The notes under the pieces are model-generated. The model had not been told where the DNA came from, did not search any database, and worked only from the letters and a program-made list of their open reading frames with translations. A stretch of 64,000 nucleotides of DNA from Siphonodentalium dalli (lineage: Eukaryota; Mollusca; Scaphopoda; Gadilida; Siphonodentaliidae): contig CP136067.1 in the NCBI GenBank assembly GCA_032622095.1, positions 40,591,549-40,655,548 of the forward strand, given 5' to 3'. Numbering within the stretch: position 1 is the stretch's first letter; each line of letters starts with the position of its first letter. The position numbers and the translations under genes were made by a program. Below are positions 44,911 to 55,432 of this stretch, piece by piece.

Positions 44911-46640
44911 CGTTCATTTCTTATTTAAATGCTGCATTGTCTGTTTACGGTTAACGGGTCATGCAATTACCATGACCGGTTACGGCCATGGTAACCGGTT
45001 AACCGTTTCAGCCCTATACATGTACATGTACATGTATTTGTTAAGGTGAAATGCCCGGTGATGGGGGGGGGGTCCAAGAAAGTTTGAAAATTGTATAGAC
45101 ACGCCAGGAAGCAGAGAGTAAATTGAGACTCCTGCATAATAATACGGTACCGATACTTAAATAGTTCATACGCGCACTGGTTTTCCAATAAGAAGCTTTC
45201 TGATGTTTTCTCATTTACTTCCTTGTATTGAGTCACCAGTTGTGTATACAAATAACTGAAGACAATTTAATGCACATGCACAGTATGAAAGCATTTTTGT
45301 TTCGAATCATCGGATGAAAGTGCTTGAATTGTGTCAACCAGAAAGTGAAAACTGTCAAACCACTTGATAAATATAATGTGAACAATTCCGAGAAAGGCGC
45401 ACCGAGCAGACGTGTTTCACTTTCAGTTTCCATATATACATGTACATGTAGAAATCCACAGTGGGTTGTTATATCTTATGTTTAGGCCACTGTTAATTAA
45501 ATTTCTGTTCAGTGTCAATCGAGATTTCCATATAAGAAAGCGTAATGCGGTGATTATTATAATTATTTCCAGGGGATCTAGTTTGTGTCAGAATCTCTAC
45601 TGTGGCTCTATGCCCATAGCGATGAAAATAATAATGCAGGTGATATATTTATAAGTATAAATATAAAATACTGTACCTATTCCTTAAAAATGTATTTAAC
45701 TGTAGGTATAACAATGTATTTAACTGTAGGTTAAGGTCCCAGCTTGTGATTGCATGATTGAGATGAGCCAATTTCTCTTTGATTTGCTTACAATCCTGGT
45801 ACCAGTATATCTCTCAGCTAATCAAAACAATTTTATTGCAATTATCGGATCACAAAAATCATGATGGCACCATCCCTACTATTAATTGTCAAATGGATTT
45901 ACATGTAGGAACAAGTATTAACAAAGAAATTTATGCCCTGCATTGTCTGTTTAATGTTATACCGGTAAAAATTCCCCATCAGAAAACTGTAAGTCAAAAC
46001 ATTAACAAGTTGTCAGATTTTGAATAAATTCATGACATGATATACTACTAGTAGTACAGGGGATCCAAGGGCAAGGGGGTTTGAATCTCTAACTATTAAT
46101 ATATTCAATTTCATTGATATTTTTAATATTGACAAAACGCGACCGAACGGCAAATGCACCCCGGTGCCAATTGACACTTGTTTTGTCCAGCGGGGTACAA
46201 AATCATGACCTGTACTCGTACTGGGGTATGCAGGGTTAATAGGTTTGGGTCATGCATGCATACTTTACATAGGCCTATATGAATGACATGATTTTGTGTG
46301 TTCTCAGGGCATATATTTCATCTGATTTTGCGAGAATCCATACCCTGTACATAATGTATATACATGTACATGTACTTTTTCACGAGAATCCAGGGTAATT
46401 TGCGAGAATACAGAAATATAAGCCCTGGTTCTTTAAGTTATATAAAGGATCCATCCGATCGATGCGACAATTTCTCTGGTGGATTTGTGATTATTGGTGC
46501 CTTTTATAAGGCACGTTCCAACTTCCATATTACATGTAGTTGTTTTTGAGATATGACAATCTTTCGAAACATTTGAGCCTTTGTCCGTCTAGTAGCCAGG
46601 ATGTATACGCATTGGTGACCAGCTTTTAGTGGCGTCTCTA
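44911..46640. other. Gene-free stretch
   Basis: No supported gene. ATGTATTTAACTGTAGGT is duplicated at 45690-45732. A segment at 46122-46210 (CCGAACGGCAAATGCACC) has a diverged inverted partner at about 48285-48410. Confidence 0.4.
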
Positions 46641-46867
46641 GACGATTATCTTATATCAATCTTGATATTTTGAAACATATGCATTGAACTTGTCATCACT
46701 AACTTACCAATACAGTAATGCCCAAAGTAATTGACCACTTAACCACACTAGACGATTATCTTATATCAATCTTGATATTTTGAAACACATGTGTTGAACT
46801 TGTCATCACTAACTTACGGTACCAATACAGTAATGCCCAAAGTAATTGGCCACTTAACCACATCAGA
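46641..46867 (+). repeat. Tandem duplication, period 110 bp
   Basis: GACGATTATCTTATATCAAT through CACTTAACCACA occurs at 46641 and 46751, with about five differences and a 4-base insertion. Each copy ends in the left terminus of the pogo-like MITE, and only the second is a complete MITE. Confidence 0.85.
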
Positions 46868-47014
46868 ATTATGGGTAATTTTTCAGGATTTAGTCGGAAA
46901 TATGAGAGCTTTCCAATGAATGGCAACAAGCCATATTTCCGACTAAATCCTGAAAAATTACCCATAATTCTGCTATGGTTAAGTGGTCAATTACTTTGGG
47001 CATTACTAGTACTG
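46828..47014. mobile_element. Foldback MITE, pogo/Tc1-mariner-like (187 bp)
   Basis: CAGTAATGCCCAAAGTAATT is mirrored on the right (with an extra CTAG), and TA lies on both sides (46826-46827 and 47015-47016). The arms pair to the centre near GAGAGCTTTCCAATGAATGG. Remnants of the centre (GAGAGCTTTCCGATGAATGG) occur at about 32790 and 37171. Confidence 0.8.
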
Positions 47015-49310
47015 TAACACTGGACCAGTCGTGGTGAACCGCAAATTCATGCTTCTTTATATACAGATGTTCTTCCCATTGTGTTCAGGTCGAGGTCTTT
47101 TTTTGCTTGTCCTTTTAATCTGACATCAGTTTTGTCTTAAAGGTTAGTTGCACGATCCCATCGTATGTGACACTATTACCGGTACCTCATTCCGAATATG
47201 TAAGTGAACAATAAATTGACTATCTTGCATTATTTTTAATAACCTGGGAAAATGCAATACATTTATATAGTTTGTTTCAAAGAAGTTGACCCGAAGTCAA
47301 AAATCATTATCTGTTCAATGTCGTGGGCATTATTATGCATGAGCACCGGCCCCGTGAACACAAAAATAACTTGTGGATTTTTTGGTCACGTCATGCATAT
47401 AGGTAGGATTTTCCACGGGAAAGTTGTATCACACAGGTATTCCACTGATGAGGCGTGGCTATGTTTACAACAAAAGCGTGATTTGTGTCAACATTTTTAT
47501 GTTCTTATTTTACAGACATACCCGGTACACATAAAACCTCTGGTAATTATATTTGAATCGATGTTTATACCGGTATGACTTGAAGTTAGATATTTATGGC
47601 TTTATACATCAATTTAGCAAGTTATTTTATATGAATTGAATTCTACTAACTAAAAGAAGACACAGTACGAGATGTTTGTTTAATACAATCGACTCAAACG
47701 AGACTATCCATAATTAGGCCTCCAAATTTCACAATATTATTTATTATACGCAATATTAATATATTGTGAAAACAAAAATAGGTATTAAACCTGTTACGTA
47801 ACCTATGGGTTGCCACTGTCATTTTCAGGGGAACAAACTATAATACCTGGGCATAAAACCATGGGAACAATAAATGGGTTACGCAAATTTGGGAGGCCTG
47901 CAATGTTCCCGCGACTTTCCAGGGATTCTCATCTTACTTCGTGCTGCAATTAAAATCATAAGTGGGGAATATCGCAGGTGGAGCATCCAATGCGCATGCC
48001 CACAATATCGTAGCCAAATTGTAGCAATCAAGCACTGCTTGATTTTTACCAGGAAAAGTGGCGTGACCTTGGCAACACGTGCGATCCTACCGGTAGTTGT
48101 TACAAAATTATTGGACAACACAACACAACAGGGAGTGCAGGCCTATACCACATATCAGCCATCTGTTGCAGACAAAGGGAAGATGGCTACGGTCAGGCTA
48201 CCGCAAATTGTGGAAGTTGGGGCAGCTGTGGAGTTGACAAAAATGTAAAAATAAAAAAATATTCAATTTCACATGCCATGTATGTACCCAGCTGGACAAA
48301 ACAAGTATCCATTGGCACCACGGTGTATTTGCTGTTCGGCCGCAGTGTCAAGAGTTTGTAACTGCAGTTGAGTACCCCGGCCGAACAGCAAGTTCACTGT
48401 GGCCGAACGGCAACTACACTCGCGGCTGAATGACATGTACACCGTGGTTAGATTTCTGGTGTGTATCGCCTTTTTCAGTTTAATGAAAGTACACAGCGGC
48501 AACTACACCATGCCAAATAGCAAGTAAAACCGACTGACCGCACTGTTAACCAAACTGTGTATGCATGGTTCTATATTATCTGAATCGCCTCACGAGATAA
48601 ATGATATCTTTATTTTACTTATAAATGATATATTTATATATTTTTCGCAAAGTCACATCGACACTCTTCAAACGGAAAGTCAAATTACGACAGGACGCTA
48701 TACCGGAAGATCACGAGTTATCGTTCCTCTTCGCTGACAGGAAGCACATGTATTTATAACATGGATGTTCTCCGAGGTTGATTCGAACCGAAATTCGAAC
48801 GCAGGAACAAGTTCTTTTCAACGATAGCGGTCGCACATGGGTCAATTCCCATGTGCATAATTCACGACTGCTGTGGGGGAAAAACCCGCATTTTAAACAT
48901 AATAGAAATCTGTATTCTTTATTTCCCCTATTATATATAAATAATAATATACCGGTATCAGTTTTATCACCAATTTATTGGTTGCTCTGGGTCCATCCCT
49001 CTTAATTCAGATTGTTTTGCTTCGGCAATCCGCTACGGCAACAGTATGCCGTGGCACAGTTTGCTTCAGCAATGCTGATTGCCGTAGCCAATTATGAAGG
49101 CTGTGGGTCAGTGTATGGTGTTTCATCATCATGGTGGTTTAGGCATGGCCCACACAAGACCATAAAAAATTAAATAAAATGAAAAGCCTACCGCCGGCCC
49201 CTATTTTTTTGGGGCTCATTACGGGAAACACGCATTCAATTTGTTTTGGCCTAAACAAGATTTCTGCAAAACAATTCAGTCTATATAATAATATATTAAA
49301 ACAAACTCAC
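47015..49310. other. No supported gene
   Basis: Open frames at 47252-47578 and 47874-48248 have no recognisable domain. GGCATGCGCATTGG at 47985-47998, read on the minus strand, resembles an NRF1 site next to an inverted CCAAT box, but no transcript can be supported. An imperfect hairpin lies at 49015-49092. Confidence 0.35.
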
Positions 49311-49836
49311 CAAAGCACATTTGTATTCCGATTTATAGCAGATCTGATGATGATAAAACACAAAATGTCTTTCCCGCGTGTTCTTCTTACTTCTAAGAGT
49401 AAGAGTTCTGGTGGCGCCGCACAGTGGACTTCCACTTCTTCTTTACGCCAGTGTTTGAGGTAATGAGCAACCTCATAACATGAGCTCCAAATTTTAGTGA
49501 GTCTACCGGTATATTCAATGGAGAGATCTGGAACTCCTAAATGACATTTCATTGCTGTGTATCACTGTATGTGACTGGGATTCCCACTACAAATACAATC
49601 ATAACAATGAATGCATAATTGGGAACTGTGTTGTAGTTTCAGAGTGAAGAACTCTTGTTCTTTCATAAATAGCAGCCTTTTATACCTCTAAGTATGTAGA
49701 GCGTATCATAACCTGGAAGTATGGAACTGCAGCTGGATGATGTATTTGGAGTAGTTATGAATATCTTTAAGCTTTTAAACTTTAGTTTACGCAATATGTC
49801 CGCAGTCGTGTTTCCTATTTTCGTTGTACGGGACAT
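49311..49836 (-). CDS. Two-exon 5' gene fragment, unrecognised
   Basis: Minus strand. Exon 1 starts at ATG 49836 (MSRTTKIGNTTADILRKL). It can end at donor AG|GTTATG (49713) or AG|GTATAA (49686), both leaving one base of a codon. Exon 2 starts after ACACAG at 49554 with the two bases that complete that codon, and runs open for 81 codons to a strong donor TTTG|GTGAGT at 49311. It reads KCHLGVPDLSIEYTGRLTKI and later CYEVAHYLKHWRKEEVEV, with ordinary protein composition. Phase agreement and the upstream promoter motifs argue for a real gene. No third exon could be found, so it may be a captured or truncated piece. Family not recognised. Confidence 0.45.
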
Positions 49837-50005
49837 TTCAACACTCTTTTCGAATAGCAACACAGTTTCCGGGCACACACAACTGTTACAATTATAAGTA
49901 TACACTGTCAGGTAATATATACAGATAAAGTTCAGTAGTTTTAAAGCACCATAAAACCAGTTAAGACCATAAAACAAAGTTAAAATTCTTCACCAAATTA
50001 AAAAC

Positions 50006-50040
50006 CCGCCATTTTCAACAAGGCGACAATTACTTCCGGT
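50006..50040 (-). promoter_or_regulatory. ETS and YY1-type promoter motifs
   Basis: On the minus strand ACCGGAAGT (ETS type) is followed about 20 bases later by AAAATGGCGGG (YY1 type). This pair is typical of TATA-less housekeeping promoters and lies about 170 bases upstream of the ATG at 49836. The transcription start is inferred. Confidence 0.45.
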
Positions 50041-50682
50041 TCATAAATATGCAACAGGAGGAGGAGTTACGCACTTGATTGACATGATGGCCAAAATCGA
50101 TATATGCGTGCTTCTAAAACCGAATTGTGAAGAAAAAAAAAAGTGGGGTCTAATGACCTATAAAAGACAAAATATAAACAATGTGCGGTGTTAAAATTGC
50201 GGGTCATTTCTAGTGACCCATAATTTTTTTTTGCCCCACAAGAAAGGTTTTAAATTGAAAAATGCCCCATAATTGACATGATTTCATAGTATATATGTGT
50301 ATATATATATATATAGCTATATATATATGCATATATATTGGACCCATATATCACGTTATAATCGCCAAGCCAGAACTTATCTCCAAATTCCTGGATAAAT
50401 AACTGTTCGCTGATATACCAGTGCTCCAGTGACTTACATGTACTGTCGCCGTTCAGCCAGTGACCTAGTGACATACCGTTTCCCAAACTCGCCTTGGATA
50501 ACTAACTCTCGTTTCGTTTGCAGTTGAGTTTTTGTGTGATATCTATATGTTTGATTGTTTTTTTAAGGTTCGCGACTCGCGATTATAAGTTCAACCTCCA
50601 TTCATTTCATGTACACTCGGACTTTTACCACAATTTTAATTTGTAACTACCTGTATTTACAAATTCTGTAGCGGCGGGAGTC
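50041..50682 (+). other. 3' internal region of the inner LTR element
   Basis: The last bases before the 3' LTR, GCGGCGGGAG (50671-50680), are purine-rich and could be the polypurine tract. A TATATATATGTGTATATA microsatellite is at 50290-50337. GTGACCCATAATTTT words lie around 50213. Where the element's own sequence resumes is unclear. Confidence 0.45.
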
Positions 50683-51190
50683 TGTCCGATAGTACATATA
50701 AATGGATGGAATTGTTGGAGTTGTTTACCTGTATTGTGGACAGGGTTAATTATATAATGGAGAAGCACTTTGTATAGAGGGAGGCATACGAAACAATAAG
50801 TACACATCTAAAGCAACATAGCATACCTATATTTGTCGACCCTGATCGACTGGTTACATTCATAGTATAACCAAGGTATGCGAGTAGATGTGTGATACAC
50901 TATATAGTAAAGTATAGATAGCTTGGATAGTATGATACCGCAGTCCATATATGGATACATGATACGCCAGCGGACTAAGAGATATACCTTCTCAGAGCGG
51001 TGAAAACGACACTTCTCCGCCAGCTTTCATTCCGAGCAGACCTATATCTTAACCTGTCTATACACTGTGCTTCATCGACCAACCATTTTTACTTATATAT
51101 AAAGTTATCTACACCAACGGATCTCGATCTCTTCTTGAATTGTTCCCGATATCACGGCCATTCAACATCTAAACCCTAGACACCGGGACA
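50683..51190 (+). repeat. Inner element 3' LTR
   Basis: Direct repeat of 4596-5100, 508 bases, ending CACCGGGACA. It differs by about six substitutions and the insertion TTT near 51089. After it the BEL frame resumes at 51193. Confidence 0.9.
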
Positions 51191-52815
51191 ATCTACCAGA
51201 AGCACACCACATTCTCGACCAAAAGACAGGATCACGGAGTACACCTTATGGACAGAAATTCAAGCTAGGGTGGGTAATTGTCGGCGAAGCGTGCCTAGGC
51301 AATGTCCACGCACCAGAAGATGTCAACGTGAACAAAATATACCTGCTGAGTGACGGAAGATAATCCATCTTCAAGCCATGTCCTAACAAATTCACCATCC
51401 GGGAACGTCTCAACGAATATCAGCTGGGCAAATATATCTACGCCAGTACACAACACGACAACAAACCAGGTTCATCGGTTGAAGACAGGATTTTTATTGA
51501 TATTATGGACAAAGAAATGAAGAAGGACCCATCAGGGAAATGGATAGCACCACTTCCGTTCAGGTCTCCACGTCAGAAACTGCCCAACAACAGATCTTCA
51601 GCACTGAAACGAGCAGAACTGTTGGATAGAAGCCTTCAGAAGAACACACAGAAGAAAGAACAATTCGTGCATTTTATGGAAGGAATTATCAAGAATGAAC
51701 ATGCAGAGTTAGCCACACCACTCAAGGATGGCGAAGAGTGTTGGTACTTACCTATATTCGGAGTGTATCATTCAATGAAGCCAAATCAAATCAGAGGAGT
51801 GTTCTATTCGTCAGCGAAACATGAAGACATCTCATTGAACGACACACTGCTTTCTGGTCCCGACCTTACCAACAACATTCTCGGTATTTTGCTGCGCTTC
51901 AGGAAGGAGAAGGTTGCTATAACAGCGGACATTCAGCAAATGTTCTACTGCTTCCTTGTCAGTGAAGATCACAGAAACTACCTTCGATTCTTTTGGTACA
52001 AAGACAACAACCCAAAACTGGACTTGATCGCTTGATCGAATACAGAATGTGCGTGCACGTCTTTGGGAATAGTCCATCACCAGCAGTAGCGACATATGGG
52101 TTACGAAAATCTGCACAGTATGCAGTGGACAAGTATGGTGCGGATATGCACTATTTCATCGAGAGAAACTTCTACTTTGACGATGGAATCACTTCGCTGC
52201 CTACTTGCCTTCAAGCAGAAGAGTTAATGAAGAAGACACAACAGGCTCCACTGGAACACGGAAATCTTCGACTTCACAAAATTGCATCTAACGACAAAGA
52301 AGTCATGGCGGTATTCCCAAAGGACGACTTGGCGAAGGAGCTAAAGAATATTAACCTAAATGGAGATGAGCTACCAATCCAACGAAGTCTGGGACTGAAC
52401 TGGGATTTGACGTCGGATGCCTTCACATTTGAAATTTCTCCAGAAATGAAGCCTTACACAAGAAGAGGAGTGTTGTCAACTATTAACAGCATATACAATC
52501 CTGTGGGTATTGTGGCGCCAGTTGTTGTGAAGGGACAGTTGCTGTTAAGAGATCTCATGTCGGACAACGCAGATTGGGATGAACCTCTTCCGGATTTCAG
52601 CGTCCGAATTGGGAAAAGTGGAGGGAGTCTCTCATATCACTTCAGGATATCAAACTACAACGCACCTACCATTCAAGTTCTCTCAGCAGTGCAAGTAGAC
52701 GGGAACTCCACATCTATTCAGATGCATCAGAGAAGGCGACCGCCGCAGTGGCGTACTTCCTCTCAACATTTGCTGATAGGAACACCGAAGTTGGATTCGT
52801 CATGGGAAATGTGAA
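51191..52815 (+). pseudogene. pol: BEL/Pao reverse transcriptase
   Basis: Continues the BEL polyprotein cut at 4595. It opens LPEAHHILDQ and KLGWVIVGEACLG, the link between protease and RT. An in-frame TAA is at 51361. The RT region (51505-52033) contains LRFRKEKVAITADIQQMFY, with the first catalytic Asp in ADIQ. A frameshift near 52020 leads to the frame with CVHVFGNSPSPAVATYGL and FYFDDGITSLPT. FDDG is the counterpart of the YVDD active-site box. The later LGLNWDLTSDAFTFEI and RGVLSTINSIYNPVGIVAP are conserved thumb/connection motifs of the Pao group. Broken, but easily identified. Confidence 0.9.
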
Positions 52816-53101
52816 GATTGCCCCCAGACCGACCTTAACCATTCCTCGTATGGAACTGTGTGCCGCCGTGTTAGCTATAGAGATTGCCGACACCATAAAG
52901 GACGAAATAAACCTAACATTCGACAGTGTCAAGTTTCAAACAGACAGCCGAGTTGTGTTGGGATACATCAACAATAGTACCAGGAGGTTCAATACCTTTG
53001 TTAACAACAGGGTACAACTCTACCGACAGTCATCACCCCAGGGCAGTGGAGCTACATACGTACGGACCTCAACCCTGCTGATTTTGCAACGAGGGCTGTA
53101 G
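52700..53101 (+). pseudogene. pol: BEL/Pao RNase H
   Basis: A frameshift near 52700 opens the frame with YSDASEKATAAVAYF. The D of SDAS is the first catalytic residue of Pao-type RNase H. RPTLTIPRMELCAAVLAI supplies the catalytic Glu and FQTDSRVVLGYI the next Asp. The frame ends at 53101, short of the C-terminal part of the domain, after another shift. Confidence 0.85.
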
Positions 53102-53735
53102 CAGCAAAAAAACCTGAAGACCAGCGTGTGGCTATTGGGGCCAAACATACAAGAAAGCATTGAAGAGAAAAATATGACGACTTCAAATTGATCTCGGCAG
53201 ACGATGATAAAGACATACGACCGGAGGAAGTTGCAAGTATGAAGACACAGGTGTCGATGGGACGACTTGGTACCCATCGTTTCAGCAGGTTTTCCAGATG
53301 GAATCGACTTGTTAACACTATCTCCAGATTGAAGCAAATCTCAAGCCACCACACCTCTTCTGTTCATTGCAAGAATATTTGGCAAAGTTGTACCGCACAC
53401 ACAACGGTGGACAACTTCAAGATTGCTGAGAAACTTATCATCGGAGAAGTCCAACGAGAAACTTACAGTGAAGAAATCGCCTGTCTCCTCAAGAAGAGAA
53501 ACGTTTCGAAAACCAGCAAGATAGTCTCACTGAGTCCATTCATCGATGGAGACGGATTACCCCGTGTTGGTGGACGCCTCAGAAGATCAAATATTACGCC
53601 AAACGAGAAGCATCCCCTGATTATACCTGGGAAACACCATATATCTACTCTTCTAGTGAGGAGATGCCATGAAGACGTTCAACAAAAGGTGCCATCAGAA
53701 CTGCCGGATATTGGATAACGGGTTCGAAGAGACTG
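53102..53735 (+). pseudogene. pol: BEL/Pao integrase zinc-binding region
   Basis: After a 90-base broken link, the frame 53188-53718 carries the long RNase H-integrase linker and LSPFIDGDGLPRVGGRL, a hallmark of Pao integrases. HPLIIPGKHHISTLLVRRCH follows, which holds the His pair of the H2C2 zinc-binding motif. A frameshift near 53700 interrupts the following region. Confidence 0.85.
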
Positions 53736-54766
53736 GTGTCGACTATTATCCACTCTTGTGTGAAATGCCGCAAACTACGCGGAGGCACACAACAACAACA
53801 AATGGCCGACCTACCTTCGGACAGACTGGAACTTTCACCTCCATTCACCTATGTTGGGGTAGACACTTTCGGACCTTGGGAGGTCACAAGTCGACGCACG
53901 AGAGGAGGCCAGGCACAGAGCAAAAAGATGGGCTGTTCTGTTTACTTGTCTGGCTTGCAGAGCAATACATATCGAAGTTGTAGATGAGATGAGCTCTTCG
54001 TCATTTATAAACGCCCTAAGAAGATTTGTCTCCATCAGGGTCCGGTGAAAGAATTCAGATCCGACAAAGGCACGAATTTCGTCGGAGCAACGAATGACCT
54101 CGAAATAGATGCCATCCATGTCGAAGACAGGGAGGTCCTGGAGTTATTGGAACAGAAACGAAATACTTGGATATTCATTCTCCACATGCTTCCCATATGG
54201 GTGGAGCATGGGAGAGAATGATCGGAACAAATCGGCGCATCCTAGATTCCATGTTGATGGACCATGGATCAAGAGCACTTACCCACGACGTTCTAACAAC
54301 TTTTATGGCGGAAGTTTGCGCCATCATCAACTCCCGACCTCTAGTGCCAGTATCCGCAGATCCGGAGAATCCGGAGATTTTAACTCCATCCACGCTGCTT
54401 ACGCAAAAGATCGCTCCGGACGTACCTAAGTTTCAGGAGTTGAACACCAAAGAGATGTTCCGGGCACAATGGAAACACGTTCAAGTATTGGTCAACACTT
54501 TCTGGAGCAAGTGGCGCAAAGACTATTTGCAGTCGTTACAACCTAGAAAAATCTGGAATCAGCAAATGCCCAATTTCAAAGAAGGGGACTTAGTCTTACT
54601 CAAGGAAGACAGAAGAAGACACCTCTGGCTTGTAGCCGTCGTGGTAGAGGCCTTACCAAGCCACGACAAACTCGTTCGAAAAATCAGAGTTCGGCTGAAC
54701 AGAGAGGGAACTTCGGTCGTCTACACCAGACCAATCCGTGAAGCTGTTCTCCTGTTACGACGGTAG
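53736..54766 (+). pseudogene. pol: BEL/Pao integrase core and DUF5641 tail
   Basis: The first frame gives the Cys pair (CVKCRKLRG) and PPFTYVGVDTFGPWEV, where the first catalytic Asp lies. After shifts near 53985 and 54040 come FRSDKGTNFVGA (second Asp) and HMGGAWERMIG (Glu). The last frame (54167-54766) is intact for 199 codons. It covers the end of the core and a DUF5641 domain (FKEGDLVLLKEDRRRHLWLV), the chromatin- or DNA-contacting tail of Pao integrases, ending in RPIREAVLLLRR. Confidence 0.88.
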
Positions 54767-55093
54767 ACAAGTCCGACGATGGTTATCACCAACAGATGGC
54801 CTCTAAATGCGACTCATTATTTTGTAAAGAGTAACGGAGTCACACACCCATATGTAGTATACGCCACCGCTTTCGCTCGACTTATTAGTGGCATTGCTTC
54901 TATTTGACCTAGCAGAATAGGACAATTTATAACAATTATAGTACCCTGCGTAGTATATTTGTTTAGTTAGCCGAACGGGTTAATTTCATATTATCAAGTA
55001 TGTTAGCATTCAAACATTTTTATTTTTTATAGATCTGCAAGCCTTTATCACAAATTATTAATAGTGATATATTCATATATATCAAACGGGGAG
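54767..55093 (+). other. BEL/Pao 3' untranslated region and polypurine tract
   Basis: AT-rich, no ORF. AAACGGGGAG (55084-55093) directly before the LTR is a good polypurine tract. Confidence 0.7.
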
Positions 55094-55426
55094 TGTAACG
55101 TCACCAATTAGTTCCTTCCTATAATATAAGTTAGAGAATTATTGTGCCATTCGGCTCTTGTAGTAAACAATACTCTTTTAGTAACTTGAGACATTTAGCC
55201 TCGTTTTACTCGCTGGCTGCCACGTATCAGTCACCATCTTTTCTATACACAATTTCCATCAGCCAACAGATCACAGTTCTTTTTTACCACACAAGATCAT
55301 GTTCATTATGTAGGCCTATTTTATCTAACCGAAGTTACTGAACAATTTAACATTCTCAAAAACGAATATAATAAATACATTCTAACAATGGAACTTCATG
55401 GTTGTTACTTCCGTGAAAGACGGAAA
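55094..55426 (+). repeat. BEL/Pao 3' LTR
   Basis: TGTAACGTCACC to GACGGAAA, about 95-97% identical to the 5' LTR outside indels. Followed by the ACTAGT target duplication. Confidence 0.9.
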
Positions 55427-55432
55427 ACTAGT

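Larger units (their letters stand above)
4596..51190 (+). mobile_element. Inner LTR element (Ty3/gypsy-like, Gag-protease only) with large internal insertions
   Basis: Two direct repeats of 505 and 508 bases (TGTCCGATAG...CACCGGGACA) bound this segment. They sit exactly where the BEL protease-RT coding sequence is split. Flanks are GAAGAGATC on the left and ATCTACCAG on the right, so the visible target duplication is only ATC, or 4-5 bp with a mismatch. Internal retroelement content is a short Gag and a retropepsin. I find no RT, RNase H or integrase belonging to it. The total span of 46.6 kb includes a 10.4-kb DNA transposon in gag and about 31 kb of other DNA from about 19.5 to 50 kb. The near identity of the LTRs (about six substitutions and one 3-bp indel by eye) indicates a fairly young insertion. 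Confidence 0.85.
1452..55426 (+). mobile_element. Decayed BEL/Pao LTR retrotransposon, interrupted by a nested insertion
   Basis: The two ends carry LTRs of about 330 bases that share most of their sequence. They are flanked by the same six bases, ACTAGT (1446-1451 and 55427-55432), which is the expected target-site duplication. Between them, in BEL/Pao order, lie a DUF1759-type Gag, a zinc-knuckle remnant, a DUF1758-type protease, a reverse transcriptase with FDDG, RNase H, an integrase and a DUF5641-type tail. Removing the insertion at 4596-51190 leaves about 7.4 kb, a normal length for the group. Stops and frameshifts occur in every domain, so the copy is dead. By eye the LTRs differ by about eight substitutions and two or three indels, more than the inner LTR pair, which agrees with the BEL copy being the older insertion. 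Confidence 0.92.

Noticed and set aside
47252-48248. Host exons at 47252-47578 and 47874-48248
   Set aside because: Open frames without splice sites in agreement, no domain, and matching open frames on the other strand.
4596-51190. A true 46-kb giant LTR retrotransposon
   Set aside because: The interior holds a DNA transposon with its own duplication and many unrelated decayed repeats. Nothing beyond about 19 kb looks retroviral, so nested or captured DNA is the simpler reading.
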